Shown: positions 62,319-64,000 of the stretch, piece after piece | Layout: every line of letters starts with the position of its first letter | How positions within the stretch are numbered: the first letter of the stretch is position 1 | Assembly: GCF_003383615.1 (NCBI RefSeq) | Contig: NZ_QNUL01000007.1 | Location: 124,001-188,000, forward strand | DNA length: 64,000 nucleotides | Source: Dyadobacter luteus | GTDB taxonomy: Bacteria; Bacteroidota; Bacteroidia; Cytophagales; Spirosomataceae | Reading direction: 5' to 3' | Notes under the pieces: generated by a model | Seen by the model: only the letters and a program-made list of their open reading frames with translations | Databases searched by the model: none | Told to the model about the DNA's origin: nothing | Translations under genes and position numbers: made by a program

Positions 62319-63911
62319 ATGGAGTCCTTTTTTCATTTCCTCTCAGTTATCCCGATCTGGGTTTATATTATTGTCCTGTTACTGGCTATCGCGCTCAGGG
62401 ACATTTTTCAGAAAAAACATACCATCCAACATAATTTCCCGCTTGTAGGTCACTTCCGCTACCTGATTGAGACCATAGGGCCTGAGTTACGCCAATACAT
62501 CGTTGCCAACAACAGAGAGGAACTTCCCTTCAATCGCAGACAACGTTCCTGGATTTACGCCTCCTCCAAGAAGGAAAACAACTACCAGGGATTCGGTACG
62601 GATCAGGATATGACAGAGCCTGGTTATGTGCTCATTAAGCCGGCTATGCTTCCTTATCAGCTGCCTGTCTCTCATCCGCACCATGTGATCAATGCGAAGG
62701 ATCCCAATCATTACACAATTCCAAGTGCCAAAGTAATCGGAGAATACCACAGCCGAAAACGTCCTTATCGTCCCCGTTCGATCGTCAATGTGAGTGCGAT
62801 GAGTTTCGGCTCGCTTTCTGCAAGAGCTATAGAATCCCTGAACAAAGGCTCTTTTGAATTCGGCAACTACCACAATACCGGCGAAGGCGGGCTTTCGCCT
62901 TATCATCAGTATGGAGCCGATATAGTGTTCAATATGGGAACTTCTTACTTCGGAGTACGCGATGACGACGGAAACTTTGTAATGGAAAAGCTGGTCAGAA
63001 TGACTGAGTCAAAACCCGCCGTGCGGCTGATTGAGCTCAAACTATCGCAGGGCGCCAAACCGGGCAAGGGTGGTGTTCTTCCTGCCAGTAAAATCACAGA
63101 AGAAATTGCTGAGATCCGCCAGGTACCTCTTGGTAAGGATATCGTATCACCTCCATACCACAGCGCTTTTTCAGGGGTGAGGGGCATGGTAGATTTTATT
63201 GAACAAATGGCTGCTGAAACCGGATTACCGGTTGGAATTAAATCGGCTGTCGGGAAGACCGATATGTGGGAAGAACTGGCAGATATTATGGTAGAAACCG
63301 GGAAGGGACCCGACTTCATTACCATCGATGGCGGTGAGGGTGGCACCGGAGCTGCTCCTCCTTCATTTGCAGACCACGTGTCCCTTCCTTTGGTTTTTGC
63401 TTTCAGTACCGTTTACAAAATATTTCAAAAAAGAAACCTTACTGATAAAATCACCTTTATTGCCTCGGGAAAACTGGGGCTACCTGCTCAGGCGATCATG
63501 GCATTTTCTATGGGTGCCGATGTGATCAACGTAGCGCGGGAAGCGATGATGGCCATCGGATGTATACAGGCTCAGACTTGCCATACCAACCGCTGCCCGA
63601 CGGGTATTGCCACAAACAACAAATGGCTGGAAGCAGGTATTGACCCGGCACTTAAAAGCGCCCGGTTCAGGAATTATGTACAGACATTTTCGAAAGAAAT
63701 CATTGAACTCACGCATGCTGCAGGCTACGAGCATCCGTGTCAGTTTGGGATGAATGACATTGATATATCTATGGGCGATAATAACAAAACTGTTCCGCTG
63801 GCTGATAATTACGGCTATCTGAAATCGATAGTTCCTTATTCGGGAATTGATGCATTATTGGAATGCAAGCATTTGGGGGGAAGAAAAAAAGCTGCTCCGG
63901 CGACAGCCTGA
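62319..63911 (+). CDS. Membrane-anchored FMN-binding glutamate synthase-like protein
   Basis: 530 residues. One N-terminal transmembrane helix (about 6-26, HFLSVIPIWVYIIVLLLAIAL) precedes a GltB-type TIM-barrel synthase domain with the FMN site (DFITIDGGEGGTGAAPPSFADHV, residues 322-345) and the cysteine cluster GCIQAQTCHTNRCPTGIA, which can bind a 3Fe-4S cluster. The glutaminase domain and GXGXG helix of full glutamate synthases are absent. Similar stand-alone proteins occur widely, and their reaction is not established; ammonia-dependent glutamate synthesis is one possibility. Confidence 0.85.
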   Translation: MESFFHFLSVIPIWVYIIVLLLAIALRDIFQKKHTIQHNFPLVGHFRYLIETIGPELRQYIVANNREELPFNRRQRSWIYASSKKENNYQGFGTDQDMTEPGYVLIKPAMLPYQLPVSHPHHVINAKDPNHYTIPSAKVIGEYHSRKRPYRPRSIVNVSAMSFGSLSARAIESLNKGSFEFGNYHNTGEGGLSPYHQYGADIVFNMGTSYFGVRDDDGNFVMEKLVRMTESKPAVRLIELKLSQGAKPGKGGVLPASKITEEIAEIRQVPLGKDIVSPPYHSAFSGVRGMVDFIEQMAAETGLPVGIKSAVGKTDMWEELADIMVETGKGPDFITIDGGEGGTGAAPPSFADHVSLPLVFAFSTVYKIFQKRNLTDKITFIASGKLGLPAQAIMAFSMGADVINVAREAMMAIGCIQAQTCHTNRCPTGIATNNKWLEAGIDPALKSARFRNYVQTFSKEIIELTHAAGYEHPCQFGMNDIDISMGDNNKTVPLADNYGYLKSIVPYSGIDALLECKHLGGRKKAAPATA

Positions 63912-63939
63912 AACACGTTGATCTAAATACTTTGCTACG

Positions 63940-64000
63940 ATGGTCTTCAATACAAAAAGAAGTTTCATCCTACTGATTTTCAGTCTGATCTTATCAGGTT
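63940..64000 (+). CDS. N-terminal start of an exported protein (partial, cut by window edge)
   Basis: An ATG at 63940 opens a frame that runs off the window. The visible 20 residues (MVFNTKRSFILLIFSLILSG) form a signal peptide with basic N-region and hydrophobic core, and the ending could lead into a lipobox. It starts 28 bases after the glutamate synthase-like gene, so the two may be co-transcribed. The mature protein is not visible. Confidence 0.6.
   Translation, partial: MVFNTKRSFILLIFSLILSG

Overview
The window looks like ordinary chromosome from a member of the Bacteroidota, most likely order Cytophagales (a Dyadobacter/Spirosoma-type organism; this placement is inferred from gene content and not proven). 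Evidence for the phylum: type IX secretion genes porX and sprE/porW, WbqC and TIGR02757-type genes, TonB-C-terminal-domain proteins, a Bacteroidota-style SRP RNA, few Shine-Dalgarno sites, and promoters of the phylum-specific TTTG-N19-TAnnTTTG type. No tRNA, rRNA, CRISPR array, prophage or insertion sequence was recognised. Coding density is high and no gene-free stretch exceeds 300 bases.

Layout. 1-7.2 kb: tail of an unknown membrane protein, fabH, a CoA-binding protein, a NUMOD4/HNH-like DNA-binding protein, a degenerate IscA-like protein, mutS2, a small membrane protein and two tandem TonB-C-terminal-domain proteins. 7.3-15.8 kb: a sugar-use module with an MFS transporter divergent from an operon of two Gfo/Idh/MocA dehydrogenases and a TIM-barrel isomerase, followed by a large secreted ThuA / sugar-dehydrogenase propeller / PKD / cytochrome c / carbohydrate-binding fusion. 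15.9-28.6 kb: TIGR02757 protein, LysM protein, kdsB, porX, ftsE, a transaldolase-family gene, SRP RNA, a TPR lipoprotein, birA, rsfS, ftsH and aldose 1-epimerase.

28.6-31.4 kb: the most unusual locus, a four-gene operon of PqqD-like protein, lasso-peptide B2-type protease, HPr-kinase-like protein and NTP_transf_5 nucleotidyltransferase. These are the accessory genes of lasso-peptide clusters, but neither the macrolactam synthetase nor a precursor peptide is present. The operon has the best-matching Bacteroidota promoter that I found in the window. 31.4-34.1 kb: a lysine-degradation pair (ALDH7-type aminoadipate-semialdehyde dehydrogenase and saccharopine dehydrogenase). 34.2-42.9 kb: a flavoprotein, uvrC, glycerate kinase, a class A penicillin-binding protein and sprE/porW.

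43.0-46.4 kb: an F-type ATP synthase operon covering two AtpI/AtpZ-like assembly proteins and subunits a, c, b and delta. It ends at a terminator before any alpha or gamma gene, and two hairpins separate atpE from atpF. 46.4-64.0 kb: a secreted sugar isomerase, a secreted alpha/beta hydrolase, a DUF937-OmpA fusion, clpC, a WbqC protein, TsaC, a family 2 glycosyltransferase, a YihY/BrkB membrane protein, a YbgC-type thioesterase, mltG, an Ldh2-family dehydrogenase with a possible 37-codon gene just upstream, a DUF502 protein, an exported protein, aroA and a membrane-anchored FMN glutamate synthase-like protein. The start of one more exported protein runs off the right edge.

Functional themes: envelope growth and secretion (kdsB, porX, sprE, PBP1A, mltG, ftsE, LysM and OmpA proteins), protein quality control (ftsH, clpC), DNA repair (mutS2, uvrC), periplasmic and cytoplasmic sugar conversion, and energy generation (atp genes).
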